64,000 nucleotides of DNA. It comes from Pseudarthrobacter sp. W1I19. Lineage in GTDB: Bacteria > Actinomycetota > Actinomycetes > Actinomycetales > Micrococcaceae. The DNA lies in the NCBI RefSeq assembly GCF_030817835.1, contig NZ_JAUSZR010000001.1:1240001-1304000 (forward strand), in the 5' to 3' direction. The position numbers were made by a program, and so were the translations under genes. Below the pieces are notes generated by a model. The model saw only the letters and a list, made by a program, of their open reading frames with translations. It was not told where the DNA came from and made no database searches. This document shows positions 31,342-39,759 of this stretch, one piece after another. Positions within the stretch are counted from its first letter, which is position 1. Every line of letters begins with the position of its first letter.

Positions 31342-31414
31342 GGGGTTATAGCTCAGTTGGTAGAGCGCTTCGTTCGCATCGAAGAGGTCAGGGGTTCGAA
31401 TCCCCTTAGCTCCA
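31342..31414 (+). tRNA. tRNA-Ala (anticodon CGC)
   Basis: A 73-base cloverleaf. The acceptor GGGGTTA pairs with TAGCTCC, and the D arm contains AGCTCAGTTGGTAGAGC. The anticodon stem CTTCG/CGAAG encloses loop TTCGCAT with anticodon CGC, and the T arm has GGTTCGAATCC. The discriminator is A and CCA is not encoded. CGC reads GCG alanine codons, which are frequent here. Confidence 0.96.
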
Positions 31415-31452
31415 CATAATCTCCCACGGTCAATCTTTGTTGGCCTGCGCCG

Positions 31453-31851
31453 TCAGCCGGCCACTGTGTCTCCGTGACGATGGGCGACCTTCCAGCCATC
31501 GTCTTCCCGGCGGTAAACCTGGGTAGCCCGCAGGACATAGCTGCGCGGCTCGCCATCCACTGAGGCGGAGGTGTGTTCCAGGCCCGCCGTGTACGCCATG
31601 TCGCCCGCGACGTCGTATGAGACCAGCTCGAAACGGTAGGAAGTGCAGTTCGAGAACTGCTTGGCAAGGCTTGCGAACAATTCATCCAGTTCCTGCTGGC
31701 CTGTTGCGTTGCGCCAGGCGCCCAGGACACTCACGGGTTCATTGCGGGACCAGAGGCCCCGCCGTGGGCCCGCGTCGCCGTTGTGAATAGCCAGCTCCGC
31801 CTGGTACAGGGAGGTCCTCACCCAGTCCAGGAAATCACTGCGATCGCTCAT
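31453..31851 (-). CDS. SnoaL / NTF2-like (DUF4440-type) protein
   Basis: A 132-residue cytoplasmic protein with the cone-shaped NTF2-like fold pattern. It has an N-terminal helix FLDWVRTSLYQAELAIHNGDAGPRRGLW, the helix TGQQELDELFASLAKQFS, and the closing strands RSYVLRATQVYRREDDGWKVAHRHGDTV, which are typical of DUF4440/SnoaL-like stress or ketosteroid-isomerase relatives. No catalytic residue can be assigned. It stands alone between tRNA-Ala and a divergent lipoprotein gene, with a CATACT box five bases before ATG 31851. Confidence 0.83.
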   Translation of the reverse strand: MSDRSDFLDWVRTSLYQAELAIHNGDAGPRRGLWSRNEPVSVLGAWRNATGQQELDELFASLAKQFSNCTSYRFELVSYDVAGDMAYTAGLEHTSASVDGEPRSYVLRATQVYRREDDGWKVAHRHGDTVAG

Positions 31852-32033
31852 GCCTTAGTATGCTCCCGGCGCCGCGGCTGTCGCGAGGGGCCCAGGGGCT
31901 CCGGTTAGTGGCCTGCCCAGGCTTCCCTGGATAAATGAGGCGTCTCCCGGCTGGCGACCCTTCCTTGAGGCCTGTGCCGGGCGCATCTTGATGGTCCAGC
32001 GCGGCTCCTTCTTTAGTTCGACAAGAGGCCATC

Positions 32034-32852
32034 ATGGTCGTCAGGAAATTCAGTGCCCGGGAGCGGCGAAGAGCAGTTTCGGACCGGCCGTCCCGCCTTC
32101 GCCGCCCGCGACCTGTGGCATTACTCGTGGTGGGCCTTCTGGCAGGAGTCCTCTCCGGTTGCACTTACGAGGATCCTGACGCGGCGCCATCCATTACCGC
32201 AACGTCCAGCCAACCTGAACCGACGTCGCTGACCTGTCCGGAAAGGGACAGAGGTGACTGCCTGGGCCCCCTCGATCCGGGCACTTACTCAACCACCGCC
32301 TTCGAACCGCCATTGACCTATACCGTCCCGGCAGGCTGGGCCAACGGAGAGGACCTGCCAGGAAATGTGCTGTTGAGCCGGCTGGACGATCTCCAGGGTG
32401 GCGTATGGGGTGGCAGCTACGTAGGTGCCTACCAGAATGTCCGGGCACCCGAGCTCTGCAGGGAATATCCAGAGCCAGGGATCGGCACCAGCTCCAAGGA
32501 ACTTACCGAGTGGTACCGGACGGTACCGGGCCTCGAAATCATGCGGGAGGCTCCGGCGTCGGTGGGTGGCTTGTCCGGGATCGCACTCGACTTCCGGGTG
32601 AGTGACGAGTGGAGAAGCGCATGCCCTATCGGTGGAGTCATCCATGCGGTCCCGGTGATCATCGGCGGCGGTGTTTCATACCTGCATCACGTGGTCGGTG
32701 CCCCGATCGAAATGCGCCTCTTCCTGCTCGACTGGAGGGGAGGAAACGTCGCGGTGGAGGTGACCGCCGTGAGCGAGCAGCACAGCCTCACCGACTATCT
32801 TGGGGAAGCCGGGGCAGCGTCAGTGGTCGGATCCTTCAGGTTCAGGCCATAA
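32034..32852 (+). CDS. Hypothetical lipoprotein
   Basis: A 272-residue protein from ATG 32034 with AGAGG upstream. A very basic 27-residue n-region precedes the hydrophobic core PVALLVVGLLAGVLSGC, and the lipobox is LSGC with Cys43, so it should be anchored outside the membrane. The mature part begins with a Thr/Ser/Pro linker and contains paired cysteines (TCPERDRGDC) and a repeated beta-strand character, such as FEPPLTYTVPAGWANGEDLPGNVLLSRL. The ending SLTDYLGEAGAASVVGSFRF resembles the terminal helix-strand of secreted stress lipoproteins. Its function is not recognised. Confidence 0.78.
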   Translation: MVVRKFSARERRRAVSDRPSRLRRPRPVALLVVGLLAGVLSGCTYEDPDAAPSITATSSQPEPTSLTCPERDRGDCLGPLDPGTYSTTAFEPPLTYTVPAGWANGEDLPGNVLLSRLDDLQGGVWGGSYVGAYQNVRAPELCREYPEPGIGTSSKELTEWYRTVPGLEIMREAPASVGGLSGIALDFRVSDEWRSACPIGGVIHAVPVIIGGGVSYLHHVVGAPIEMRLFLLDWRGGNVAVEVTAVSEQHSLTDYLGEAGAASVVGSFRFRP

Positions 32853-32880
32853 AGGAGCGCGGCGGGCGGGCAGGCGGTCC

Positions 32881-33876
32881 CTAGAGCCAGCCCTTCCTCT
32901 TGAAGATGGCGTACATGACGGCTGCCGTTGCCGCCATTAGAACGATGGCCATCGGATAGCCCAGCGTCCAGTGCAGTTCGGGCATGTGGTCGAAGTTCAT
33001 GCCGTAGACACCGGCAACGAATGACGGCGCGAAGAAGATGGCGGCCCAGGATGAGATCTTCTTGACCTGTTCGTTCTGTTCGGCGCTTGCCTCGTTCTGC
33101 CGGTTGGCCGTGAGCGTGCCGTCCAGGGTCAGGGCGTTCTGCAGCAGGTCCCGGAAGGAGTCTGCCCGGGAGATGACCCGCTCCACATGGTCCTCCACGT
33201 CGCGAAGGCTGTGCCGCAGGTCGCTCTCAACATCGTATTTTTCGAAGCCGCGTTTGAGCTGGTGCATCATGTCCGGCAGTGGGTGGATGGCGCGCTGGAA
33301 CTGGATAACCTCCCGCGCGAGTTCATAGATGCGCCGCGACACCGCAGTGTCCCCGCTGAAAAGCTGATCCTCGATTTCGTCAATGTCGTTCTCAAGCCCG
33401 GCCACCACCGGGCCGTAGTCATCCACCACCCGGTCCAGCAGGGCATACAGTACGGCCTCGGGGCCATGCCGCAGCAAGTCCGGCCGGCCTTCCAACCGCT
33501 GCCGCACCCGCGCCACACCCCCGGTCTCCGCGTGCCGGACTGTGACCACGAAATTCTTGCCCGTGAAGATATGCAACTCGCCGAACTCCACCGTTTCGGT
33601 GGCGTCCAGGTACCGGGCGGGCCGAAGCACCGTGAACAGATTGTCCTCGTACCGCTCAAGCTTGGGACGCTGGTGCGCGGAGATGGCATCCTCAACGGCA
33701 AGCGCGTGCAACCCGAACTCCGCGGCCACCGCCGCCATTTCCTCAGCTGTGGGCCGGTACAGGCCAATCCAGGCCATGCCGCCATGCTCCGCCAGCGTCT
33801 CGAAGGTCTGTTCCAGGCTCTCAGGCTCAGCGTGGCGGACGCCGTTGACGTACACGGCGTTGTCAATGATCGTCAT
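32881..33876 (-). CDS. corA: CorA family magnesium/cobalt transporter
   Basis: A pentameric inner-membrane divalent cation channel. The protein is 331 residues from ATG 33876. The long N-terminal cytoplasmic domain includes the stalk helix with DSFRDLLQNALTLDGTLTANRQNEASAEQNEQVKKISSWAAIFFAPSFVAGVYGMNF. The signature GMN follows helix one, then DHMPELHWTLGYPMAIVLMAATAAVMYAIFKRKGWL forms helix two and the basic tail. All channel marks are present. TAGGAT lies seven bases before the start and overlaps the stop of the Lrp gene, so CorA may have its own leaderless transcript as well as reading through from the regulator. Confidence 0.95.
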   Translation of the reverse strand: MTIIDNAVYVNGVRHAEPESLEQTFETLAEHGGMAWIGLYRPTAEEMAAVAAEFGLHALAVEDAISAHQRPKLERYEDNLFTVLRPARYLDATETVEFGELHIFTGKNFVVTVRHAETGGVARVRQRLEGRPDLLRHGPEAVLYALLDRVVDDYGPVVAGLENDIDEIEDQLFSGDTAVSRRIYELAREVIQFQRAIHPLPDMMHQLKRGFEKYDVESDLRHSLRDVEDHVERVISRADSFRDLLQNALTLDGTLTANRQNEASAEQNEQVKKISSWAAIFFAPSFVAGVYGMNFDHMPELHWTLGYPMAIVLMAATAAVMYAIFKRKGWL

Positions 33877-33883
33877 TGTCAAA

Positions 33884-33889
33884 ATCCTA
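33884..33889 (-). promoter_or_regulatory. -10 box for leaderless corA
   Basis: On the reverse strand TAGGAT lies seven bases before ATG 33876, across the end of the Lrp gene. Confidence 0.45.
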
Positions 33890-34438
33890 GCCGTCCGCCC
33901 CTTCACCGCCCGTCCGCGACGACTTGGCCTGGCCGTGTTGGCCGGCCGTGGACGCCTTGGCCAGTCCGCTGATCAATGGTTCAGTCCGGTACGGGATATG
34001 CGTGTGCAACGCCAGGACCGTTTCGGTCCGGATGACGCCTTTGATCCTGAGCACCTGCCGCAGTGCTGCTTGAAGGTTATGGGTATCGGTGGCCACCACA
34101 CGGCACCACACGTCGCCCCGCCCCGAAATTTCATGCACTTCAAGGACCTGTGGAATCATCCGCAGGGCACCCACCACCCCGTCCAGCTCACGGTGGGACA
34201 CTTCGATGGTCACAAAGGCAACCACGTCGTACCCCACAGCCTCGAGGTCCACTTCCCGGCCGCCGGACCGCAGCACCCCCGCCCTGAGCAGCCGCCGGAC
34301 GCGCGACTGGGCCGTGTTCCGGGCAACACCAAGGGAATCGCTCAGTTCCGCGATCTGGATCCTGGGATCCCTGATGAGCTCCAGGAGGATTTTCAGGTCG
34401 GTGGAGTCCAGGTTGTTCAAATGATCACTCTCCGTCAT
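33887..34438 (-). CDS. Lrp/AsnC family transcriptional regulator
   Basis: A 183-residue DNA-binding protein. Residues about 8-60 are the winged helix-turn-helix: LNNLDSTDLKILLELIRDPRIQIAELSDSLGVARNTAQSRVRRLLRAGVL. The C-terminal RAM ligand domain follows, with DVVAFVTIEVSHRELDGVVGALRMIPQVLEVHEISGRGDVWCRVVATD. A charged tail of about 25 residues, rich in Gly/Ser/Gln, is atypical. I choose ATG 34438 (MTESDHLNNLDS); the frame also extends to 34501. It is divergent from an MFS transporter gene, a common layout for Lrp-controlled amino acid or drug exporters. Confidence 0.92.
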   Translation of the reverse strand: MTESDHLNNLDSTDLKILLELIRDPRIQIAELSDSLGVARNTAQSRVRRLLRAGVLRSGGREVDLEAVGYDVVAFVTIEVSHRELDGVVGALRMIPQVLEVHEISGRGDVWCRVVATDTHNLQAALRQVLRIKGVIRTETVLALHTHIPYRTEPLISGLAKASTAGQHGQAKSSRTGGEGADG

Positions 34439-34587
34439 ACCAGCGCAGTTATTTTGACGATCCTGCTCAATTCTGGCAGTCATCTCCGCCCAATAGGGCA
34501 ATCCTGCCCCACTCTGGAGCTACCACTATCCATCCGCGCCGGGCTCCCACAAGGACCACCTGCCGCGGCAGCAGCAAAGGCGGCACC

Positions 34588-35838
34588 ATGACGGTCTTCA
34601 GCGAGCTCCGGATGCGTCCGGCACCGGCCACCACCGCAGGCTGGGACGCGTCCACCACGGCGCGCCTGGTGCTGGCCGGCGCCGTCATCTTTACGCTCCT
34701 GGTGGGTGCCAACCTGGCCACGCCGCTGTATCCGGTGCTGCAGGTGCAGCTGGGGCTTTCCCCGCTCGATGTTTCGGCAGCATTCACAAGCTACGTCCTG
34801 GCGCTGGTGGCCGTGCTTATGCTGGCCGGTCACTGGTCGGACCATATCGGCCGCAGGGCCGCCCTCATCCTGGCTGTTCTTGCCGGCCTTGCCGGCGGCT
34901 GGCTGTTCGCCGGAGCACACACCCTCGCTGCGCTGTGCGCTGCGCGGGCGCTCCAGGGCACCGCGGTGGCCCTGGCGACCGGCGCCAGCGCCGCAGCCCT
35001 GCGTGAGCTGCTTCCCGCCCGGCCGGAGTGGGCATCCCGCTTCACCCTGCTGGCGTCAGCCGGGGGAGTGGCCGCGGGCCCGGTCATCGGCGGGCTGCTG
35101 TCCCTTCTTCCCGGGGCCACCTCGACCCCCTATTACATTCATTCCGCTGTCCTCGCCGTGCTCCTGGTCCCGCTGTACCTGCTTCGGGCCCGCCCCGCCA
35201 TCGCGCCTTCGGCAGGACCGAGGCCGCTGCAGCTGCTCGCACCGCGGCGTCCGTGCGTCACGCGGGAGGCGCGGGACGCCTTCTGGCTCGCCTCCGGCGT
35301 CGGCTTCCTCAGCTTCGCTGTCTTCGGGTTCTGCCTCTCGCTGGCTCCGGGCTACTTCGCCCGGATCCTGGCGATCGATAGCCGCCCGGTGATCGGTGTC
35401 CTGGCCTGCCTGACGCTGGCCGCATCGGCGCTGACGCAGCTGGTGAGCGTTCGGGGCCGCTTTGTAGTGCCAGGCGGGCTGGCGGTCCTGGGCGCTTCTG
35501 TCCTGCTGCTCGGCGCGGCAGGGGCCTGGAACAATGCGGCACTGCTGGTGGCGGCAAGCCTTGCCGCCGGCGTGGGACAAGGACTCGCTTTCCGCACCGT
35601 TTTCAACGATGTGGCCGGCCGTCTGGAGCCGGCCCGGCAGGCCCAGACCATCAGCTCGCTGTACGTCATCACCTACCTGGGCAGCGCCGTCCCGGTGCTG
35701 GGGCTCGGCTGGGCCTCGGGCGTCTTCGGCCTGGAACAGTCCGTTGCGGGCTTCGTGCTGGTATGCGCCGCGGCAGCCTTCATCATGGCAGCCCTCACGC
35801 TGCGCCAGGCTGTGCGCAGCCGTATGTCGAGAAGCTAG
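34588..35838 (+). CDS. MFS transporter
   Basis: A 416-residue protein with twelve predicted membrane helices. The loop 2-3 signature is GHWSDHIGRRAALI, followed by LFAGAHTLAALCAARALQGTAVALATGASAAAL (helices 3-4) and a central cytoplasmic loop near residue 205-230. The first helix, VLAGAVIFTLLVGANLATPLYPVLQ, resembles drug or sugar-efflux members. It starts at ATG 34588, 149 bases from the divergent Lrp gene, which is the probable regulator. It is convergent with a second Lrp gene. The substrate is unknown. Confidence 0.9.
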   Translation: MTVFSELRMRPAPATTAGWDASTTARLVLAGAVIFTLLVGANLATPLYPVLQVQLGLSPLDVSAAFTSYVLALVAVLMLAGHWSDHIGRRAALILAVLAGLAGGWLFAGAHTLAALCAARALQGTAVALATGASAAALRELLPARPEWASRFTLLASAGGVAAGPVIGGLLSLLPGATSTPYYIHSAVLAVLLVPLYLLRARPAIAPSAGPRPLQLLAPRRPCVTREARDAFWLASGVGFLSFAVFGFCLSLAPGYFARILAIDSRPVIGVLACLTLAASALTQLVSVRGRFVVPGGLAVLGASVLLLGAAGAWNNAALLVAASLAAGVGQGLAFRTVFNDVAGRLEPARQAQTISSLYVITYLGSAVPVLGLGWASGVFGLEQSVAGFVLVCAAAAFIMAALTLRQAVRSRMSRS

Positions 35839-35842
35839 CGCG

Positions 35843-35858
35843 GCGCCGGGGCCGGCGC
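35843..35858. terminator. GC-rich hairpin between convergent MFS and Lrp genes
   Basis: GCGCCGG pairs with CCGGCGC around GG in the 27-base gap. There is no T-run, so the termination role is uncertain. Confidence 0.35.
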
Positions 35859-35865
35859 TGCACGA

Positions 35866-36369
35866 CTATTCCGGCAGCGGCCCGTGGTTGCCCTGGATAT
35901 GTTCGAACACCAGCGTGGTTTCCGTGTGCCCCACCACGGGGTCGGTGGCCAGGTTGTCCAGCACCCAGTCCCGCAGGTCCTCGGTGGTGGCCACGGCGAT
36001 GTGCAGCAGATAATCCACCGAACCTGACGTGTGGAACGTGGACAGCACCGCCGGGAGCTGCGGGACACGGGCCGTGAAGCGGTCGATCTGGTCGCGGTCA
36101 TGTGCCCGGAGCCGTACGGCAACCAGGGCCTGCACTGATCTGCCGATGGAGGAGAGGTTGAGCTTCGCCTCATAGCCCTGCACGATGCCCCGCTCCGAAA
36201 GGGCCCGGGTCCGCATCAGTGCAGTAGAAGGCGCTATGCCCACCAGTTCCGCCAGCTGTTTGTTGGAGATCCTTGCGTCCGCCACCAGGGCTGCCAGCAG
36301 GCGTTCGTCAATGGCATCCAGGGGCTCCAGGTGCACTCCCGGCCTGACATTCCTGGCATTTGTGCTCAC
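35866..36369 (-). CDS. Lrp/AsnC family transcriptional regulator
   Basis: A 167-residue regulator from GTG 36369, with GAGGAG eight bases upstream. The DNA-binding region is LDAIDERLLAALVADARISNKQLAELVGIAPSTALMRTRALSERGIVQGYEAKL. The ligand domain contains VQALVAVRLRAHDRDQIDRFTARVPQLPAVLSTFHTSGSVDYLLHIAVATTEDLRDWVLDNL. It is only about 20 % like the other Lrp protein in the window by eye, so it is not a recent duplicate. An MFS gene ends 53 bases upstream of its start on the same strand. TAGGAT near 36400 may be its -10 box. Confidence 0.92.
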   Translation of the reverse strand: MSTNARNVRPGVHLEPLDAIDERLLAALVADARISNKQLAELVGIAPSTALMRTRALSERGIVQGYEAKLNLSSIGRSVQALVAVRLRAHDRDQIDRFTARVPQLPAVLSTFHTSGSVDYLLHIAVATTEDLRDWVLDNLATDPVVGHTETTLVFEHIQGNHGPLPE

Positions 36370-36421
36370 GACGGCTCCTCACAGTGTTCCTGCGTTTATC
36401 CTAGACGCCCGGCGGCGGCGT

Positions 36422-37678
36422 TCAGGCGGCGGCGCCTTTGCGAGGTACTGCTTCCCTGGGATGGACGACGGCGACAGTCACCGCTGTGAGGCAGGCAAGG
36501 ACCATCACTGCGGCTGCCAGGGCGTTCCAGCCGCAGGACTGGAAGAGCAGGCCTCCGGCCCAGCCGATGATGCTGGACCCGAGGTAGTACGCAAGGTTGT
36601 ACAGCGATGCCGCCTGGGCCCGGCCGGTGCTGGCAATGGCGCCCGTCCAGCCGGCACCGATGCTGTGGGCCGCAAAAAAGCCGCCGGTGAAAACCACCAG
36701 CCCGGCGAGGATCAGTACCAGTGACGGGGCCAGGGTCAAGGCGAGGCCCGCCGTCGAAAGGGCAAGCCCGGTGAGCAGTACGGTGCGGCGCCCGAACCGC
36801 AGGGTCAGGCCTGCTGCCCAGCGGGACGTGAAGGTCCCGGAGAGGTAGGCCAGGAACATGAGGCTGACCACGGTGGCGGGCAGGCCAAAGGGCGCACCGG
36901 AAAGACGGAACCCCAGATAGTTGTACACCGCCACAAACCCGCCCATCATCAGGAAGGCCTGGATGTAGAGCGCGAGCAGGCGGATGTTTCGAACGTGCCT
37001 GCCGAGGGTGCGGGCCGCGCCGCGGAACCCTGCAGCCTTGGCGGCGGTAAACCCCCGTGCCCGAGGGACAAGCACCAGGAAAGCGACCGCGGCGAGCGTT
37101 GCGAGGACGGACACGGCCAGGGCCGCGGCGCGCCACCCCCACAGCTCACCGGCAGGGCCGGCCACCAGCCGTCCGGCGAGACCGCCCAGCGTGGTGCCGG
37201 CAACGTAGCTTCCCGCGGCGAGTGCGGCGTGCGCCTTGGTGACCTCCTCGTTGAGGTAGGCAATGGCGATGGCCGGGATTCCGCCCAGTGCCATGCCCTC
37301 GAGGAGCCGCAGGCCCAGGAGCAACGGGAAGCTGGTGGCCAGGGGAACCAGCAGGCCCAGGACGGTGGCCATCGAGATGCCCCAGGCCATCGCCTTGACC
37401 CTGCCAATCCGGTCTGCCAGGAAGGACCAGGGGATCACCGTGACCGCCAGCCCGACGGTGGCCAGCGAAATGGTCAGTGCTGCCTCGGCAGCGGTGACTT
37501 TCAGGTCCGAGGCAAGGATCGGCAGGACAGCCTGGGTGGAATAAAGCTGGGCGAACGTTGCCACCCCGGCGAAGGCGAGGCCGAGGATGATCCGGCCATA
37601 CGCCCGGGAACCCTTAGCATGCCCGTTCCAGCCCGGACCGGGAGCCTGGGAGCCGGGATGGGAGACACTGCGCTGCAT
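36422..37678 (-). CDS. MFS transporter, YnfM-like
   Basis: A 418-residue, twelve-helix transporter from ATG 37678. The frame reaches 37720, but TACGCT lies six bases before 37678. FAGVATFAQLYSTQAVLPILASDLKVTAAEAALTISLATVGLAVTVIPWSFLADRIGRVKAMAWG holds helices 1-2 and the loop signature. The match to the E. coli YnfM group, typically an exporter paired with a LysR regulator, rests on this N-terminus and on the divergent LysR gene next door. The substrate is unknown. Confidence 0.9.
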   Translation of the reverse strand: MQRSVSHPGSQAPGPGWNGHAKGSRAYGRIILGLAFAGVATFAQLYSTQAVLPILASDLKVTAAEAALTISLATVGLAVTVIPWSFLADRIGRVKAMAWGISMATVLGLLVPLATSFPLLLGLRLLEGMALGGIPAIAIAYLNEEVTKAHAALAAGSYVAGTTLGGLAGRLVAGPAGELWGWRAAALAVSVLATLAAVAFLVLVPRARGFTAAKAAGFRGAARTLGRHVRNIRLLALYIQAFLMMGGFVAVYNYLGFRLSGAPFGLPATVVSLMFLAYLSGTFTSRWAAGLTLRFGRRTVLLTGLALSTAGLALTLAPSLVLILAGLVVFTGGFFAAHSIGAGWTGAIASTGRAQAASLYNLAYYLGSSIIGWAGGLLFQSCGWNALAAAVMVLACLTAVTVAVVHPREAVPRKGAAA

Positions 37679-37684
37679 CCGGCA

Positions 37685-37690
37685 AGCGTA
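37685..37690 (-). promoter_or_regulatory. -10 box for leaderless YnfM-like gene
   Basis: On the reverse strand TACGCT lies six bases before ATG 37678. Confidence 0.55.
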
Positions 37691-37715
37691 GTCCTGGCCG
37701 GACTGACCCTTCCAA

Positions 37716-37730
37716 TGCATCTTTTATGCA
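37716..37730. promoter_or_regulatory. Probable LysR operator in the LysR/MFS divergent region
   Basis: TGCATCTTTTATGCA is a perfect 5+5 dyad with a 5-base AT centre, the form expected of a LysR-type binding site. It sits about 25 bases upstream of the MFS -10 box and 59 bases before the LysR start, so it could serve both genes. Confidence 0.6.
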
Positions 37731-37788
37731 AGACTCATAGCAATTTCGGAACGATAAGACCTGCGAGGGCAGCGGCCAGGAGGCCCAG

Positions 37789-38796
37789 ATGGACACCGAT
37801 CACACACAACTGGTGCAGCTTCTTCCGCTCCTGCCGTTGCTGGCGGAGCTGGGCCGGACGCAGCACGTCACGGAAACCGCCGAACTTCTCGGAGTACCCC
37901 AGTCCACGGTGAGCAGGGCACTGTCACGGGCCAGCGCCGTCGTCGGAACGGAACTGCTGGTCAAAGACGGCAGGGGAGTCCGCCTCACACCCGCAGCCCG
38001 CTCCCTGTTGCCCTACATCGAGCGGGCGCTGGCGGAGTTCCAGGCCGGCCTGGACCTGGTCCGCAACGAATCTGACGTTGTCCGCGGCCGGATCTCACTG
38101 TCCTTCCAGCACACCTTCGGCGAGTCCACCCTGCCGCTCCTCATCAGCACCTTCCGAAGCCGCCACCCCGGCGCTGTCTTCACGCTGACCCAGGGAGCGC
38201 GGGATACCTGCCTGGCCGAGCTCGCCGCCGGTGAATCCGACCTCGCACTGACCGCGCCCGTGGCCGCCGAAGGCCGGAACCTGTTGTCAGCCCTGCTCTA
38301 CCGTGAGCCCCTGCGCCTGGTGGTCCATCACAACCACGCGCTCGCCGGGCGCACCATTGCCTCCGTCACCGACATCCGTTCCGACCCGTTCGTGGCGCTC
38401 GGCCCCGGCTATGGAATGCGCTCGCTCACTGATGCCTTGTTCCGGGAAGCCGGATTCAGGCCGCGGATAGCCTTCGAAAGCCAGGACACCCACACCGTCC
38501 GGGGCCTCGTTTCGGCCGGGCTCGGCGTCAGCATCCTGCCGCCCGGCGGGGATGCCCCCGGAAGGGACATAAGCGCAGAGACAGGCAACCTGGGTTGGGT
38601 TGAAGTGCCCCTCGACTCCGCGCTGGCTTTCCGCGACGTGGGCTTGAGCTGGCGGCAGCGCAACCGGGACATGGAACCGCTGGCAGCCCGGTTGTTCCGC
38701 GAAATGGTCATCACCGACGGGCCCGGGCTCCTGGCCGGTCTGGTCAAACGGCGCTCCCGGCTGCCTGGCGCCGGGCCACGCGGCCACGACCAGTAA
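37789..38796 (+). CDS. LysR family transcriptional regulator
   Basis: A 335-residue regulator from ATG 37789 with AGGAGG upstream. The N-terminal helix-turn-helix is LLAELGRTQHVTETAELLGVPQSTVSRALSRASAVVGTELLVKDGRGVRLTPAARSLLPY, followed by a linker helix and the periplasmic-binding-like effector domain: GRISLSFQHTFGESTLPLLISTFRSRHPGAVFTLTQG, then VSAGLGVSILPPGGDA. The divergent MFS gene and the dyad at 37716 make it a local regulator of that exporter. Its stop codon overlaps the -10 box of the kinase gene downstream. Confidence 0.93.
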   Translation: MDTDHTQLVQLLPLLPLLAELGRTQHVTETAELLGVPQSTVSRALSRASAVVGTELLVKDGRGVRLTPAARSLLPYIERALAEFQAGLDLVRNESDVVRGRISLSFQHTFGESTLPLLISTFRSRHPGAVFTLTQGARDTCLAELAAGESDLALTAPVAAEGRNLLSALLYREPLRLVVHHNHALAGRTIASVTDIRSDPFVALGPGYGMRSLTDALFREAGFRPRIAFESQDTHTVRGLVSAGLGVSILPPGGDAPGRDISAETGNLGWVEVPLDSALAFRDVGLSWRQRNRDMEPLAARLFREMVITDGPGLLAGLVKRRSRLPGAGPRGHDQ

Positions 38797-38799
38797 TCT
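38794..38799 (+). promoter_or_regulatory. -10 box for leaderless kinase gene
   Basis: TAATCT lies six bases before GTG 38806, and its first three bases are the TAA stop of the LysR gene. Confidence 0.6.
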
Positions 38800-38805
38800 T
38801 GTGGC

Positions 38806-39753
38806 GTGACCAATACCGAAAACCCCAACGCCCTGCCTTCCCAGCCGACCGCTCCTCCACTGAATGCGCCACGTGGTGTGGTGATCGGCCTGGACATCGG
38901 CGGGACCAAGACCCGGGGTGTCCGGTTCGAGGATGGGGTTCCAGTCATGGACGAGTCCGTTGGCAGTTCGAACGTGCAGAACGTCACCCGTGATGAGGCG
39001 GCGCACAACCTTGCCAGCCTGTTCGCGCGGATCGGCAGCGGCGATGTGTCCCACGTGTATGCCGGGTCCGGAGGTATTGACACCGCGGAAGATGCCGCGG
39101 CCCTCGCAGCGCTCATTGAACCCCACGTCCCCGGAGCACAGGTTACCGTGGTGCATGATTCGCGCCTGCTGCTCGCCGCCGGCCACGCCAGCACCGGAGT
39201 GGCCGTGATCGCCGGGACGGGTTCGGCGGCGTGGGGCCGTAACGCCGACGGCGGCGAGGCCAGGGCAGGCGGCTGGGGTTACCTCCTGGGGGATGAAGGC
39301 AGCGGGTACTGGCTGGGACGCGAGGCCGTGCGGCACAGCCTGCGGCGGATGAACCAGGGCCTTCCGGTGGACCAGCTCACGGCCGCCCTGCTGCAGTCCT
39401 GCGGTGTGGACCACCCCAACAAGCTGATTGCGCTGTTCCACTCCCCGGACACCGGCAGGCGGTTCTGGGCGCAGCAGGCGCGGCCCGTGGTGGAAGCCGC
39501 GGCCGCCGGCCATTCCGCAAGCCAGGACATGCTGGATCAGGCAGGTAAGGACCTGGCCGCCCTGGCGCTGCAGGTGTTGCAGCAGCTGGGCCTCCAGGGC
39601 CCGGTGATCCTGGGCAGCGGACTGGGGATGAACGTGGTGCCCCTGCAGGAGGCCTTCCGGCGGCACCTCGCCGAGGCCGGCGTGAGCGATGTCCGGGTCC
39701 TGGACCAGGACCCGGTGTTCGGCGTGCCGCAGCTGCTGGCGGAAAAGGCCTGA
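38806..39753 (+). CDS. BadF/BadG-type ATPase, N-acetylglucosamine kinase-like
   Basis: A 315-residue ASKHA-fold kinase. The phosphate 1 loop is VIGLDIGGTKTRGVRFEDG, the central motif is YAGSGGIDTAED with VVHDSRLLLAAGHASTGVAVIAGTGSAAWGRN, and the following GGWGYLLGDEGSGYWLGREAVR is strongly diagnostic of the GlcNAc kinase / BadF group. The adenosine region PVILGSGLGMNV closes the site. Phosphorylation of an amino sugar is the likely reaction, with the exact sugar uncertain. It is convergent with the pirin gene, only six bases between stops. Confidence 0.88.
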   Translation: MTNTENPNALPSQPTAPPLNAPRGVVIGLDIGGTKTRGVRFEDGVPVMDESVGSSNVQNVTRDEAAHNLASLFARIGSGDVSHVYAGSGGIDTAEDAAALAALIEPHVPGAQVTVVHDSRLLLAAGHASTGVAVIAGTGSAAWGRNADGGEARAGGWGYLLGDEGSGYWLGREAVRHSLRRMNQGLPVDQLTAALLQSCGVDHPNKLIALFHSPDTGRRFWAQQARPVVEAAAAGHSASQDMLDQAGKDLAALALQVLQQLGLQGPVILGSGLGMNVVPLQEAFRRHLAEAGVSDVRVLDQDPVFGVPQLLAEKA

Positions 39754-39759
39754 CGGACT

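Noticed and set aside
31342..31414. tRNA-Ala as a genomic island attachment site
   Set aside because: No integrase and no repeat of the tRNA 3' end was seen downstream; neighbours look ordinary.
38806..39753. Assignment as a ROK-family glucokinase
   Set aside because: The GTKT loop is shared, but the ROK zinc motif (CxCGxxGC) is missing and the GWGYLLGDEGSGYWLG block is of the BadF/GlcNAc kinase group.
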